A stretch of 64,000 nt of DNA from Mesaphorura yosii (lineage: Eukaryota; Arthropoda; Collembola; Poduromorpha; Tullbergiidae): NCBI GenBank assembly GCA_009869945.1, contig WIXG01000015.1, positions 1-64,000 on the forward strand, read 5' to 3'. Positions 10,664 to 25,100 of the stretch are shown one piece after another (within the stretch, counting starts at the first letter, position 1; each line of letters opens with the position of its first letter). A model generated the notes under the pieces. It had not been told where the DNA came from, did no database searches, and worked only from the letters and a program-made list of their open reading frames with translations. A program made the translations under genes and the position numbers.

Positions 10664-12686
10664 ATGGCGAACAATAACCCGACTCGACGGTGGTGCAACC
10701 CGTACTTCCCTTCACTCGCTGTGAAGATGCCGTTTTCCACGTCCACGCTAAATTGTAGTAGGGGTCAGGATCCGCGGTTTCAATTCTTGACCAACGCCAG
10801 CATTGTGTTCCCCTGTGTTACATTTGTTGTGTGGGCCTTCAGTTATGTTCTTTTCGGGAAACTTACATTGCCCGGCGGCAGTCTATTTGCTCTCGGAGTT
10901 TTGGAAGTCATGGCGATATTATTGGGTGAGTTCACAATTCATCAATGATCTTAATTATTGGGATCACAAAACATCACGAACTGGAAATCACGGCGTTCGG
11001 TGTTTCCTCACTTGCGACGCAGGGCACCTGTGCGATCTTGTCAGATTGCCTCCTATGTTGGGTATGTTATCAGCGGGACTCATACTGAAGAATGTGCACA
11101 CATTTGGACTTCACGATGACTTCGACCTGACGATCCTCAATCCGCTAAGGTAAATCCGCAATCAGTTTCAGTTTTAATTACTGTGATCTTAAACTATACT
11201 CATCTGTGAATTTTACGCAAGAGGGATGTCCGTCGCCGTTCTTCTCATTCGCGGAGCTCTCAGTGTCAATGTACCTCAAATAATGAAATTCAAACGAGTG
11301 GTTCCTCAGTTGGTGCTGGGCGCTTGGTCGTTTGAAGCCTTAATTGCGACAATGTTGTATTACATGATTCTCGGATTCCCGTGGCTGTGGGCGGCTCTCT
11401 TGGGGTAAACATTAAATTTCTCAGTAATTTGTGGGTGCAGTCTTTTAATGAGTCTTTGCTGTCTATTCCAGCGGCATGACAAGCGCGATGAGTGGATCCG
11501 GATCCATGCCATACTATTTAAGGCTAGAGCAAAAAGGATTGGGCACTGATCACGATGCGATATCCATTGTGAAAACAGGATGCGGACTTGACGCCATTTT
11601 GGCCATCGACCTGGTCGAGATTTACTTCGGCATCGCGTTCAGCAATGGTATGAATAGTTATAAGTAACTTTCATCTGCTATAGACAGGAAAATGTGACCA
11701 CAACTCCCACAACCATTACCACTACAGTTTTTCAACTCTACTTTTATTTTAGGAGATATCTCAACTGCATTTCAGAAAGGCCTGTTGGAAATATTAATGG
11801 GTGTTGCATACAGTTTAGCCTGGGGCACTTTAGCAGGGCTGCTTCTGAACGATGTATGGAAATATACTCAACGTTATTGACGTAGAAACAATTTATTTTG
11901 TACTTTGCCCTTGAACTTTGAACAGAGTCATAGTGCGTTGCTGAGAACATTTGTTGTCTTTGTATGCGGATCAATTTCACTGGATGGATTTCCAGTAATT
12001 GGACACCCGAGGGGAGGACCAATCGGCTGCTGGCTCGGAACCCTGGTGGCGGGGCTGCTGTGGAAAAAGTTTAAAGTTGACAAAGGCAACAATGTAGGTC
12101 GGAGAGTTTATTGCCCTTGAAAATCTTTTTACTTACATGCTAATGTCAATGTTAGGTGGAAGTGTCCGCGCACATGACTCGTCTGTGGTACTTCTTCGAG
12201 CCACTACTCTTTGGCATTATTGGAGTCCGAGTTGACTTCACAACAGTGGACTGGGTCATGGTGGAGAAATGTGTCATTTGTGTCGGCATTTCCATTTTGG
12301 TAAGTAAGGTTGAAGCATTCATTCGGTAATCAGGAGACGACTCTTCAATTAGCTTCAAATTTCAGTTTCGAATTAGCGCCGCAATCGCGCTATCATGGCG
12401 CCAGTCTGATCTGACGATTTCGGAACGACTTTTCATCGGAGTCGCGTGGGTTCCAAAGGGAACTGTGCAGGCAGCTCTTGGACCAGTCGCGCTGGACACA
12501 GCCTTATCAATTGTCAACGTGGATCCGTTGATTCCAGAAATGGCGTACACGATCATGACACTTTGTGCTGTGATTATTGTGATGGGCTGCATATTTGGCA
12601 GCTTTCTTATGCTCTCAGTGGCTCCTTTCTTGCTGGGCAGCCGAGATCGAATTGAGTTACAAAGGCAGACTACTCAACAAGTATAG
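10664..12686 (+). CDS. NHA-type sodium/proton antiporter (SLC9B family), atypical active site
   Basis: A polytopic membrane protein of the CPA2/NHA family, which exchanges Na+ or Li+ for protons. It has 493 aa in eight exons: 10664-10925, 11023-11149, 11222-11404, 11472-11647, 11753-11853, 11926-12093, 12156-12299 and 12366-12686. The introns are short GT-AG and all phases close. Matches to the family include RLPPMLGMLSAGLILKN, LRLEQKGLGTDHDAISIV, YFGIAFSNG, FEPLLFGIIGVRV and AWVPKGTVQAALGPVALDTA. About a dozen hydrophobic segments run through the protein. In NHA proteins the ion-binding motif in the middle of the bundle is Asp-Asp; here it reads LDAILAI (Asp231 at 11590-11592, Ala232 at 11593-11595). 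The preceding family SPA-type motif is replaced by MSGSGSMP. The protein may therefore be non-transporting or altered in ion coupling. ATG 10664 is the first good start; extra 5' coding exons cannot be excluded. Confidence 0.9.
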
Positions 12687-12903
12687 CGATATCGATATTA
12701 GGCACGTGTTCTAGTCATTTTCTAGAGAATTTGCAATACGCTTTGTGATGCAGTGAAAAGTGAGTTGACGTTTCAGAAGAAATTCTTATTTTCTTTTACG
12801 AAACTTTTATTATTTAATTTCCTTCATCATTGCCATCATCAAAAAGAGCATGTAAGTTTTTCATAGTTATACTGTGTTGTAGTAATGTGTTTCGGTTCCT
12901 TGC

Positions 12904-12909
12904 AATAAA
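12904..12909 (+). terminator. Poly(A) signal AATAAA of the antiporter gene
   Basis: AATAAA about 220 bp after the stop codon, in the expected strand and position for the antiporter mRNA 3' end. Confidence 0.55.
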
Positions 12910-15900
12910 CTTCGATTTTACCGCAATCGTACTACAATACTTAGTGCTTGGTTACAATTTACTTATCGGTAGTAGTTATAATATTCTTTATAATCGTAAT
13001 TAGTAAGAGTGGATTGAACATTTTCATAATCTGCATCTGTTTGAGTCCTTCTCTAATTCTAGTACTTGAAATTCGTATTCGTATTCGTATTCTGCTTGTT
13101 TCTGTTTCTTGATTCTTCACCACCTCGCCTTGGCATGGCTGCTGTTTTATATTTATGAGTATGAACAGTTTGCGATTAGCTTATCAGATTAGGTTACAAT
13201 GCGTAATTATTCGATCGGTAAAATCCTGCATACTGCATTCTATTCATTCACACACAAAATGCGTTTGCGTCAAGATTCATGAAACGCAGAACTTTAATTA
13301 AAACTTTGGGAAACTGCAAAAGAAACCCACACGCGATTACACTGCACTGCACATTCATGCGCCCATTTGCATTAATTATGATAATAATCTCTTTAAATCT
13401 CTAATAATAATCTTTGTTGGGCAGTGATGTACATGAATTTGGAGTTTGTTGCTTATGTATCATCTCACAACATGTCTTGAAAAGTTCTTGTCACGAATCG
13501 CGAATTGCTAATGCAGTCGCTGAAATTTGGGCAGTACGAGTACGTCGCTGACATTCGACATTTCGCCTTTGACAACATTATTATTTAGCAATAGCAACAA
13601 AATGTCGTGTTTTGTAGTCGTAATTGAGCTCAGTCATTCATACCGACGACAAAGTTTTAAGTTTAAATGGCGAGGGTGTGGTTGTGGCGCGGTCAGCAGC
13701 AGGGGCAGTAAGTAACCAGATTAATCTTACATTAATACGTATATTTGGTAAGCGGGAGGTCTCATGCTAGAAAATTCGTGTGTACTGTCAAATGGAAGTT
13801 GTAGTTAAATTAAATGAATAACTGAAGCGCTGAAGAACTTACACGTGCGTGACGTGAGTTAGGTACAACAATCGAATACATGCTCTCTGTCAATCCCGTC
13901 CGTCCAACTGACTCTCAGGTAAAAATTTACCAAGTACTCTAACGCAGATCGTAAACTTAGCCAACACATTAGCAATTAGCATTCCTTTCCTAGTCAAGCA
14001 CCTAAAATGTTAAGTATTGTTTTCATGTAGTGAAAGGTACAAAATATCAAAGATTCTTTCCTTCCTTTCTCGCTTTCTCGCCTATTAGCACCCCAATTCC
14101 TTCGTCTTGCCGCTCACTACACGCACGTTAATTAGCAATTACAGAAATTGAAGTTATAAGTTGAAGAAAGTGAAACACAATCTCAAATCTGAATCTATGC
14201 TTTGTAACAGTATTTAACAATGTTGAATAGAATTGATTGCTGTGAGTTGCATATAAATTTTCTCGTATTGATAATCCCATTTGCCTTTTCAACGCGCTGT
14301 CACGTGGCACGTGTAATAATGAATTGAAGACAATGTTGTAGGTACTAGAGTAATTAAGAACAACATTCGTAGTGGCAAATTATTACTAAAAGCACCCATC
14401 AAGTAATCCAAGTACAATATTTTAGTAGTATTACAATTAGAATTACTTAGCTGACCAGCAGCGATCGATTCTCTTACCCAAATAAGAAAAAATGGTTGGG
14501 AATTCAAAATCAACGCGAGCTAATTTCTAAATCCCAAATTCCTCACGCATGTGAGGCTAATAAGTACTCAAAAATGCTGCTTCTGCTGACTCCGTACAGA
14601 ATCTCGATTCGATTACAAATACGGAACAGTAATTAGAATATGAGCACAATAACAAAATTACAGTACAGGTCAATGTCAATTCTTGCCTTGTATTGTACGG
14701 ATTTGAGTATTTTTGTATACTTTGAGTATTGAGTTGAAGGTGAGAGGAGAAAAGTCGAGGACCGTGGGTGGTGATGTTAAAACTAAAGGAATTTGTCAAC
14801 GACTGGAATAAAAATGAAGGAAATTGATTGCAGTGCAGGCGACTGCGGTGCGGTCGGTCTTTGTATAATGTGTTAAGTAAAAAGTGAGTGAAACTCTAAA
14901 TTAGTGCATATGGCATGGTCGACGCGGCGTGGATAAAGAAAGAAAGAAAGCAGAGTGTAGGGAAAATGCACGTCAAGTGGCTCTCTGCACCATAACTCTT
15001 CATAATGCATGAATAACTTTTGTTGAACAAGCTCTTTTCACTGCAAATGAATTGAATGTATGCTAAACTTCACTTCACTGGAGAGCTACTTTCAGCTTTC
15101 TTTGAAAAACGCTGTGCTGCGCTACGGAACGCGTTGAGTTGAGTTGAGATGTTGGCGCAGGCTGAGTGTGTGTACTTTAGTTTTAAGTGACTTTTGAGTG
15201 AAAATGGAATGAAGAAAGTGAGGAAAGTTCCTTTTCTCGTGACGGGTAATGTCGTGTTAGTCATTTTCTTTGAAACATGTATACTCCATTACTAATCTCG
15301 GATGTGGAGCCAAAATACGCGTAGCAAGCACTGGGATAAAGAAGTGCGGGGCTTTCAGATTGTCCTGGCTTTGTCTAAAACTTAAGGTATCATCATCGGG
15401 ACTTTTCTCTGCTCGTTAATAAGACGTTTGAGAGACTTGACTTTAACTTGATTTTATATTTTTGTGTTGACGGTGAGTGAGCGATTGTGTAAGAAATATT
15501 TTGGCTGCAGAATACTTTTGTTTTGCTCTTGCTGTATTGTGACATTCACGTGTCACGTCTTTGTCTTTGGCAATTTGTTTTCCTTTGTGTGAAATTTCTG
15601 GTTCCAATTTGCTTCTTGAGTCTCACTCAAATTATGTACTTGCTCGCACGTTAGATAATCGTGCAATAAATACAGCGTGGTTGTGGTTGTTCAATAATAC
15701 TGTGCTGTGTGTATGTGTCTTGTGGGTTTGATTGGAGCAAATAGTTTACAAGGAAAGAACAAAGGACAAGGTTTCAAGTTGGCTTTGGCACAAAGTATGT
15801 GTACAAAGTTCAAGGTTAGGTTCTTAGCACTAATTAATATGAAAAACTTGACATGTGAACCTGCACGTGACAATTATTGAGACTTTGAGGAAACTCTAAA

Positions 15901-16197
15901 AGCATTTAGCCACAACTTTCTCAAAAAGGAAAGTCTAACACTGAACTCTGCATCTGCAGACTGGGAATGCTTAAACCGCATTGTCAAAACAAGTGAAAAA
16001 CAATAAAGTCCTCGCCCACTACGCCTCGCTAGCGAACTGAACCTGCACAAGAGCACATGTGTACAGATAAGCTTACAATCATGTACATCAGTGTGAATAC
16101 AACGTAGTACTTACAGCCCTATGTAAATGGTTATATCAATTTCTATTAAATACAAATTGTGACCGCGTATGGCGCTCGTATTAATACTCTAGTAATA
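12910..16197. other. 3.3-kb gap between convergent antiporter and Drep2-like genes
   Basis: AT-rich non-coding sequence, probably including a long 3' UTR of the minus-strand Drep2-like gene. Short ORFs on both strands are shadows without motifs. It contains a small ATTCGT microsatellite, listed separately. Confidence 0.4.
13071..13092. repeat. ATTCGT microsatellite
   Basis: About three and a half tandem copies of the hexamer ATTCGT in non-coding sequence. Confidence 0.8.
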
Positions 16198-19100
16198 TTA
16201 CAATCTCATATCTTCTTCAATATCTTCAAACTCATCGCGAGTTTTAATTGACGAAGTTGAGCCTAACTGTTGCTGCTGCGTACTACTCGAGTAGCTTGGG
16301 TGTTCTGATATTGCGTAGTAATTGCCGTTATAAATTACACCGAGTTCTCTGAGAGCGTCACCACGTATCGTGGCTTTGATTGTCCAGTGGAAACAGTCAC
16401 GAGCTTCACTCTCACGATCCAATCGTTCAACGTCGATAATCTTGGAGGAGAGTCTCTCAAGTATTACACCAATCTGAAAACAAATTTAGAACAAATTCTT
16501 TCATAAATAGACGACACGACACACACATACTACTAACAATTTGGCGAAAGGTTACTCAAAGGTTAATTAAAAACTCGCAAGAACATTAAAATACAATTCA
16601 GGCAAAGCTTGCCGCGTGTGTTCAATCTTTATTGACTCTTCAGGCAACTAAAACTTACTAATTTTGTTACGATTTACTGTCTTAGAAAGGCTTACTTCTC
16701 GGATTGTCAAGTGACGCTTCTGATCGAGTGAGAGCTGGTCGGTGAGCAGAAGGAATTTCTGTGTGGTGACTCCTTCGTCTTCAATCAAAGTCGAGTTATT
16801 CTCCGTCTCAGACTCGGAACTCTCAGTCGTTGTGGTTTCGCCTCCGATGCCACCGCCACCGCCTGGGTCGACGTATGAGCTCGTCGTCCGCCGATACCCC
16901 ATCAAGTTATTGGTGCCTGTGCCTACGCTGCTCATACGACTGCTGCTCGGCATCATCATTGGAGGAAGCGGATGCTGATGCGGAGGAACAGGAGGCTGCT
17001 GCGGCTGATGCGACGACATGGGAACACTAAGCAGTGAACTTGGCACTATTTTCTTCGACACGTACATACTTCGGCCATTCTTGTCTTCAGCGACGCCCAT
17101 GAACCGTACGTGCAGTTTTGTCGCGGCGGCCTGGGCAGCGGCACTCGTTCCGGGAAGCGGACTGACACGACCACCAGGGAGATGTCGGTCCATGCCCGGA
17201 TCGATGGGTGAAGTAGCTACAGTCTTGTGCACCTGTCAATCACAAGAGAGAAGGCAATCATAAATCAAACACGGTTGGAAATGTGAATTGTGTCATTCAT
17301 TACTTCATTAATTATCAATGGATTCCCATTCGCTCTACGACCAGACAGATTACTAAACGAGTTTCCTACTTTCCATGAGGCAATTATGAGGCAAATGTCA
17401 AAGAGACCTTGGGCACCGAACTTAGTAAAAATTCTATATTGCACTGCAATACTGCTACACAGTTAGACCGAAGTTTCCTTTCCAATTACCATCGGTACCC
17501 AAGTAAGCTCCGACGTTACACTCTACAAAATAAAAAATGTATAAAAATGTAAAAGTAAAAGGAACCAAGAATCCTAACTTTCACCTTTCTACATGCCAAT
17601 TCAAGACGCATAGTATTGACTAACTTGCACGCGGAAGGAATATTAACATTATTGTATTGTGACACTTGATTACAAAAGGCGCACGGCTCAGAGACCAGCA
17701 GAAGTTCGCTTTCTCGCCGAGTTTAGCGGCACGTAATAATGAGGATTTCTAGTAACTAGGAAGCAGACGCGAGAGTAACCTATCTTACTTGAAATTGAAT
17801 AAATGTCAACTTTTCCTTTAAAAGGCAGGCAAGAAAATCATTAAAATAACATCGAGGAAAGAAAGTTCTGGAGCAATATATTTTATCATGCCTTCTGTCA
17901 TCGTAAACTAGTTTTAATGCAATCATGCCACCAAGCAGAAGCCTGCTTAAGTAGTGCCTGAAGCCTGAAGCATACGCTTTCTGCAGGCGCATGCACAACT
18001 TCCTGCTTCTCTACTGCCACTGCGTAGCGGGTAACTCAAGAAATGATCGTTTATAGGCTCAATTCTAATACCAAATATTTATAGCATTAACTCGGAAATT
18101 CAATTCAGGGCAGCGGTCAGTGCTCAGTGCTGCCTCCACGAGCTTTTAATAACAGCTTAGATAATGATACTTTGTCGCAGCCGCAGTCGAAAATTTAAAC
18201 TTCCAGATCGACCCATTACGCCCTTCTGAAGAGTTGGTCAACTTTTTCAATTTCTCAGCCTCCACAAATTCTACGCACTTATGTACACATCGACGTACCA
18301 CACATACTATTAAGTTTGCAGTACTGTATTGCACAGTAAAAGAGGTTACAGTAATTCCACGACACGCGTGACGTGGAGTGTGTGGATTGTGAACGTGGTT
18401 GAGTAGTAAGAGAAAGAGAAAGAAAACGGAAACGTTGTGAACCGAAAGAAAATGGAAGGAAGTTCTTTACTCGTTACAATCGTGAAAGTTGTGTCATGCA
18501 GTAAATGGAGGCAAAGGCAAATCCAACCATCCAACTCTACCAAGCCAAGAAATGCCCATACGAGGAAAGAGATAACTTCTGAGTTTTGCAGAATGCGAAA
18601 ATACGAAACAAGCTACAGCTTTACCGGAGATACATGGCATCCCCCTCTTAAAATTTCCACCATAGCATTAGCGAATTTGTTTCAGCAGGGTGGCGTGGCG
18701 TCGACTGCAATGAAGTTCTTGTATGCGCAAATGCTAATAGAATCTTAACCTAACTTATCTTAAGGGTCAAGTCTAAGTAATTCAAGACTAAATCATACCT
18801 GAATCTTACGGCCTTCCTCATGGAGGGCACAACAATGGAAGTCGCAGTACGCTGGCTCCGGAGGACTGGTCGCCCTCCCTCCAGAACCATGCGGTGGATG
18901 CTGAGGTAAGTGTCCCCTGCGGATTCAGAGCAAAAGACAAATTAGAGGTCATAATTGGTGAGGTAAGGTAATTGTAGTAATTATGGACCAACTGCAACTA
19001 GTGAAAGTGCCTCAGGAGAAAATAAAGCCCTCAAAACACTTGCACAAACTTTCTACGCACACGAGGTTCTTTCATCCTTGAGCCACGTCGCTACGTGCGA

Positions 19101-22100
19101 CTGCCGCGTGACGTGACCGAGTTGACGAAGAGTGAATTTAAATATTTGAACTGGATTTCACTTGATCCAGTGTAAACAATCACAATCACTGGGCTGGAGA
19201 GCTGGATATTGGATATCCATCATCCTCTGCTGAGTCCTGAGTACGCATTGCGGTAAGGAAGCGTCTGTTTGTTTTCGTGGCAAAATCATCTTTTCTCAAA
19301 GCACTGCAAATACATTGCGTGCCGCCTGCGTGAAATTTCGAGACCCGCAATTTAAAATGTGTGAATTCGAATTGGATCTCCGAATTGAATTGAAAAACTT
19401 TTAATTCCAAGATGATCGTTGACTACGAAAGGCGCGAGCAGGGCAATGGTATAATATAATATGTTCTTAGCATCGGCACCTTTTCCTTTCCATCTTTAGA
19501 TCTCAAGTGGTGATATTGGTGCGTTTGAACTGTGTATAGTGAATAGTGAATGCTTGACTCCAGCATTCCAGCACTCAAGAAGTCTAGAACAATGGAATAA
19601 TGAATGATCGACTTACTGCTGTACTGAAATGAACGAGACGCAGTCAAGTCAAGGAAGGTGCAAGTCAAAAGTTGTACTCATTACCAGCCGAATGCCGAGC
19701 AGCAGAGAAATGAAAGGGACTCAATGACTATAGTTAATTAAGTTGAACTCTCTTTTGACTTGACTGACTTGACTACTTTTGATTCGACCTGGCGTAAGTA
19801 AGTGGACTTCTTCAGGAAGGCGTGCAAAAGTTTTGATTTCTATGAATTCGTTTTCGGTTCTTCTTTTGCCTTTTATAATTCGCTACCCGCGACTCGCAGC
19901 TGTGATTTGCAGTGTCTTTCTTTTTCTGTTTGGGTTTCTTGCAGGTATTAATTGGGCATTTAAGTAATTTCGACTGCTTCTACCATTCTACTATTGGTTA
20001 ATTTGGTTACCTTTGCGTGCACTCGATGGTGTGCGTATGAATGGGCTGTGTGGCAGTGGTACTTTCGAGCGATGAGCTTCCTTGTCTTGGAAGACCACGA
20101 AGAGTATATTGATAAGGATGAACTCCTGTTTGAGTGGCTGTCGTTGAAGGATGATATTGATGTGGAGGCAGTGGTGGAGGAACACTTGACGGAACAGGTC
20201 GAATAGCGGGACCACCACCTCGACCTGTCGCCGTCGGGAACGGAACACTGTCGTACGGTGGTTCTTCATGACTTATCACAGTAATACTCGGAGTGACTCC
20301 TCCACGACCACCATTTATTACTGTCTCCAACTTCCCGTCTCGTGTCACATACGTTCGCGCTCCGCCAACACCGCCACTCAGAAACGGCATCCGACCCAGC
20401 GAACTTGGTCCAACTGCAGAGAAGGTGAAGTGAAGTCAACGTGACAAAGAAGGCAAAGACAAAAAACACAAATTAATTACTCGCGCCATGGAATGTTGCG
20501 TTGTGGTGAAAGAATAGAAAAGAGAAAAGAGGTAAATAGTGAATAGAGTGTGGGATAAGGAATTTGTGTTACAACTATGCTCCTCCAGTCTAGAAAGGCA
20601 CACACGTACTGCATACATTCTCACATGTGTTCATCGTTCATCTCATCAGCTTTCATACTTTTAATACCTTACTTTCACGTTCATACCTTGCATACGCGTA
20701 CGCGATACGCATTCACTCTCGCTCTCACTCACATCAGCCACTCGACGCGTTCCACACAATTTAAATGCTTAGAGGCGACATTTACAATTCTTTTCACGCA
20801 CGAAAACAACGCATAATGAATGAAGAGTGCAGAATGTAGCTGCTCCATGAACACAGTTTATCAAATGACAGTGCATTGGTACGGTTATTAGTAAAGTACA
20901 TAACGAGCATTAGAATGTGGTACGTGGGAATCATAACTTCATAACCAATAACTTGAATAACCAAACACTCATGCCTGCCTGCATTGCGTTTGTGGTGTGG
21001 GAAAAGGCATTCGCATTGCCATTGTGAGCCGTGCCTTAAAGTGAGCTGATAAAATTCCCTCATGAACCCCAAATAATAATCCTATCAAAATCACGAAAAC
21101 TCTACAACCCAGCACTGGGCTCTATTTTGTCATCGTAATTCGCAATATCTCATGACTGCAGTGTGGATTTTGTGGCCGTGGCCGCGCTTTAATGCTTTAT
21201 GTGCTTGGTTTGGTTTGGCTTGTGTGTGCGTTTGATTGTTATCATTTGGAAAGCGAGAAGAAACCGACCTCGCCATTGCCTATTTGCTGTTTATGATATT
21301 ATTCAAAGGATTAATGACTTTGAACAAAAGAATTATTAAAATGAGATACACTAGCTTGAGCTTAAGCCTTATTGAACTGCCTGCCTGCTCGTTCCCTGAG
21401 TTCAAATTCTGGATTCTGGATTTGTGTGCAGTCGTTGAGGTTCTTGACAATTGACTGGGGCGACCATCGAAATCCGATGTTGGTGGATTTCTGAGGAGCC
21501 TAGCTTGTAGCTTGGACTTGGGTGGGGTTGCGTGAATATGAAAAGAAAATTCAGGAACTGACAAACGTTAATAGCGTTAGAGAGAGGCTGGACAGATTAA
21601 AATGCTAAATACATAATGCTCGTCATACGTTCGCGGGAGGGCATTCGCGGAGGGGCTTGTGGCGAGACGGACCCTTCTTGGAACGACTGAGGAGACAAGG
21701 AATGCGGAGAAGAAATAATGCGCCTTGCGAAAGCATCGAATTTGTGCGTAGTTGAGAGAGGAGGAGCATGATGTCTGACAAGCTCGGGTGAAGTGGAAGA
21801 AGCAGCAAAATTGGCACCTTGAGAAATTGGCCGGTGATCCCATGTTAGGACTATGGTAATTTTCCCCCGCGACTCCATGATTTTCCATGAAGGGACTGAA
21901 AAAAATTGACACTTAATATGCACGATTTGAAACGAGATTCCAATTCTATTTAGCCGTCCGAAGCGTACGATCGACAAGAGAAGAAGAATGGCTTGCATTT
22001 TTCTATTGCAATCGTCTCTTTCCTATGAAATGTTATTAGCAAGAGAAAGGATTTGAATTGATGCACTTGTCTCTTCGAAGAATCAATCTCCGTTGCCATT

Positions 22101-25100
22101 CGTTTAGATTGGTCTTCCAGGTCACACGTTTAACTCGATTTAAGTACAATTTGCAGTCTAAGTTCTAAGTTGACTGCGCAATATCGAAATGGAAGGACCA
22201 TTTAAACAAGAAAGTTTGAATACTTTTCTGGTCAATAGCAAGGCAAACGAAGTTGGGCACTCCATCATTAGAAGCGAAATGCGAAACGTACTTCATCAAA
22301 TGCTGAGAATAACTCCGAGCCTAAACCTTTTGTTTTGAGAGTGCCATTAGTAAGTTGTTGGTTACAGAATCAGCTCACCCTCATTTTGGAGGTCCAGCGA
22401 GGAAATCGCTTCGCACACAATCCGTGGTATCGATGAAAGGGCTATACATGTTATATGCATACAAAAGAAATGGCAGGAAATTACAAAGACTGTGTTCCCA
22501 GGTCATGTGTCAAAGATGACTAATCACTAAATGCTTAGAAAATCACCAGACCAAAGCGGCGGCGGATTGCGATCGCGCTATGCTATGAATTTCCTGTGAC
22601 TTGTGGTATTTTCACGTTCTGCGGTGTGAGGTAAACAACGGATACAATAACAATATCGAGTGTTGAGTGTTCCAGACTTTTCTAGTTTCACCTTCACGTA
22701 GTACTTCTAGCCTATCTTAACATTTTCCTGGAAACGCCTAAGCCGGTGGAATCGGATCCGGCAAGTACTTGGCAAGGAATCTGATTCACTCTTTACAAAT
22801 CTACTATACTGCTTCGCTCTGTGTATTTATTTCACTGCCTGTTTCAATGAAAAATACTTTGTCCAGGTTTTTAAGCGTGGGCGTGCATAGGTGGTGTTTC
22901 ACCTAGTTGCTTTGCTGAGTCCTTTGTACAAGGCCCTAACAAAAGTTATTGACATGTCCCTTGGAAGTTTGCAGACCTACTTTCAAAAAATTTGTGGAGA
23001 AAGCTCACAAATGTCCAAATGTGCAATCTAATGCTAACAAATTCAAAATTAACATAATGTCTCTGATATTGGATAAGATTTGCATAATGTGATGCACAAT
23101 ATTTCCCTCCTTAATGCTAGAAAAGTTGAATATGTTTATTTGGTTCATGTATATGCCAGTACCATACCGAAATTCCCGAAACAAGTGTAGCATATCAGGA
23201 AATACATAGTATAACGAATATCGATGCACAATTGCATTGCAAGCAAGCAAGAAGCAAGCAGGTGGCCAGGCCATATTCGCGCGTATATTGCCTTAGACTT
23301 AGATGATGATAGTGGTAATTGGAATTTTCGTAATCGTAATGTTCAAGCTTCACAAAACAAAAGCAGACCGACCACAAGGCAAATAGACAAAACTCACAAA
23401 AAGCTTAGCTGCCGCAATAACACGAAACGTAACGTAAGGAACTTCGTTCCTCCTCAGCCTCATGACCTACATCTCACTCTACACTGTACGGCTATGGCGT
23501 TATGGCTATGGGAAGGGTTACGTCAAGGACAAGTACTTTGGAAACGTCCATGTACACTATGTACAGATTCCTATTGTTTTCTCCAGCGTGCGCGTGTATT
23601 GTGCTTTGCGTTGCGGATGTACAGTAAATACAGAAAGAGCGCATGCATCCAGAACAAACAGGTACACAATCTGCTCTGTGTGAATGTAAATGCAAAGATA
23701 AAGCAAGAATAATGTAATGTCAATCACCTGCTCGAATGACATCGATTCCAGCAGGACACCACCTCTCTCCGGGACGAAGAAGGAGGAAGACTGTGTTGTC
23801 CGGTAACGACCCTGCAACAGCGGAAAAGAAGAAGAAATATATGTCAGAGTCACTCAACTTCGAATTATTAACCAAAAACCGACGAACTGAATAATCATGC
23901 GCCTTTGATCGCATTATTGCAATTAGATTCTGGGAAGGAACTTTCATAATTTGATTTGATTTTCGTTCAAGGTCGACATTTTTGGCATAAACAACTTAAT
24001 AAGACCACGTTTCTAAAGAACTTCGTCGAAACGTCGGAAGATGACTGGAAAAATCATGTTTATAATTCTGGGACGCTCACGAATCACGGTTCATGTCAAA
24101 ATTGATTACTCTTAGATGTCTCCCTTCACAGTTATCCACGAATCCTTCATCACAATTAGTTCCTGGTCGATTCCCGCACAATTGAGCCATGCTGCGTATT
24201 ATCAGCCGTTTCCAAGTTACGTGGTCAAGAGCCCGGAGAAACGTTTCGCAGTAATGAGAGATAAACAAGAAAAAATCTCAAATATTTCCGACTGATTTGA
24301 TGTGCGCTGAATTGGAGGGAACAGTTTCAGAGAGAAACCACTAATGAGAAACGACGCGGCGCTCAGTTGTAAACGTACGAGAAACATTTTCGATTATGCT
24401 TAATTAAATAAAAGAAAAGCATCCCAAATTCTTCTCCGCTGTTGTTTACTACGTCACATCTCAGAGGGCCCTTTCATCGATTGTTTAATGCCCTTGTAAA
24501 CTACTTTGTTCATTAACAACAACACGATGCACAATAGGCAAAATATCAAAAGTTTCCTATTTACACTACTTTAATAATTAACAGGATTTCCGTCAGAAAA
24601 TGTACACATCACAGATCACAATTGTACCAGTTTTTTCCAGTGAAACATATGTTTTCCCTTGAAAATGTGTAAATTTCCACAGAGTCAATTAGCAAAGTAC
24701 TTGGCTTACCGAAGTATTCGGTATCATCGACCTGGGTTCCATCAGTCTCAAGTACAGCTTTCACACTCTCATGGTTTCCGACACCGAGTTTCTCTCGCCC
24801 TATGCACAAGAATGGTGGACACGTCAAGCGAAAGCGAATTTGATAAGGGCATTAGAAACTTGGGAAAGATTAAGGCAGGTGGAGAATTTCATTGTTCATT
24901 GTTGACGAAACAAACTTACCTCGAACAATAAGTTCTTCTAGCGAAGAAACCACCAGCGCCTTCCTCGAACCTCTCGAACTATCCCAAACCTTGAAAGGTC
25001 GTCTTCCTCGTGAAGTTTGCTGCACAATGAGATTCAAATGCGACAATTAGCGACCATTTATAGTTCAGGATTCATTTCAAAACGTCATCAGTGATAAGGA

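Noticed and set aside
23224..23712. 162-codon plus-strand ORF
   Set aside because: Lies inside an intron of the Drep2-like gene, antisense, with no motif.
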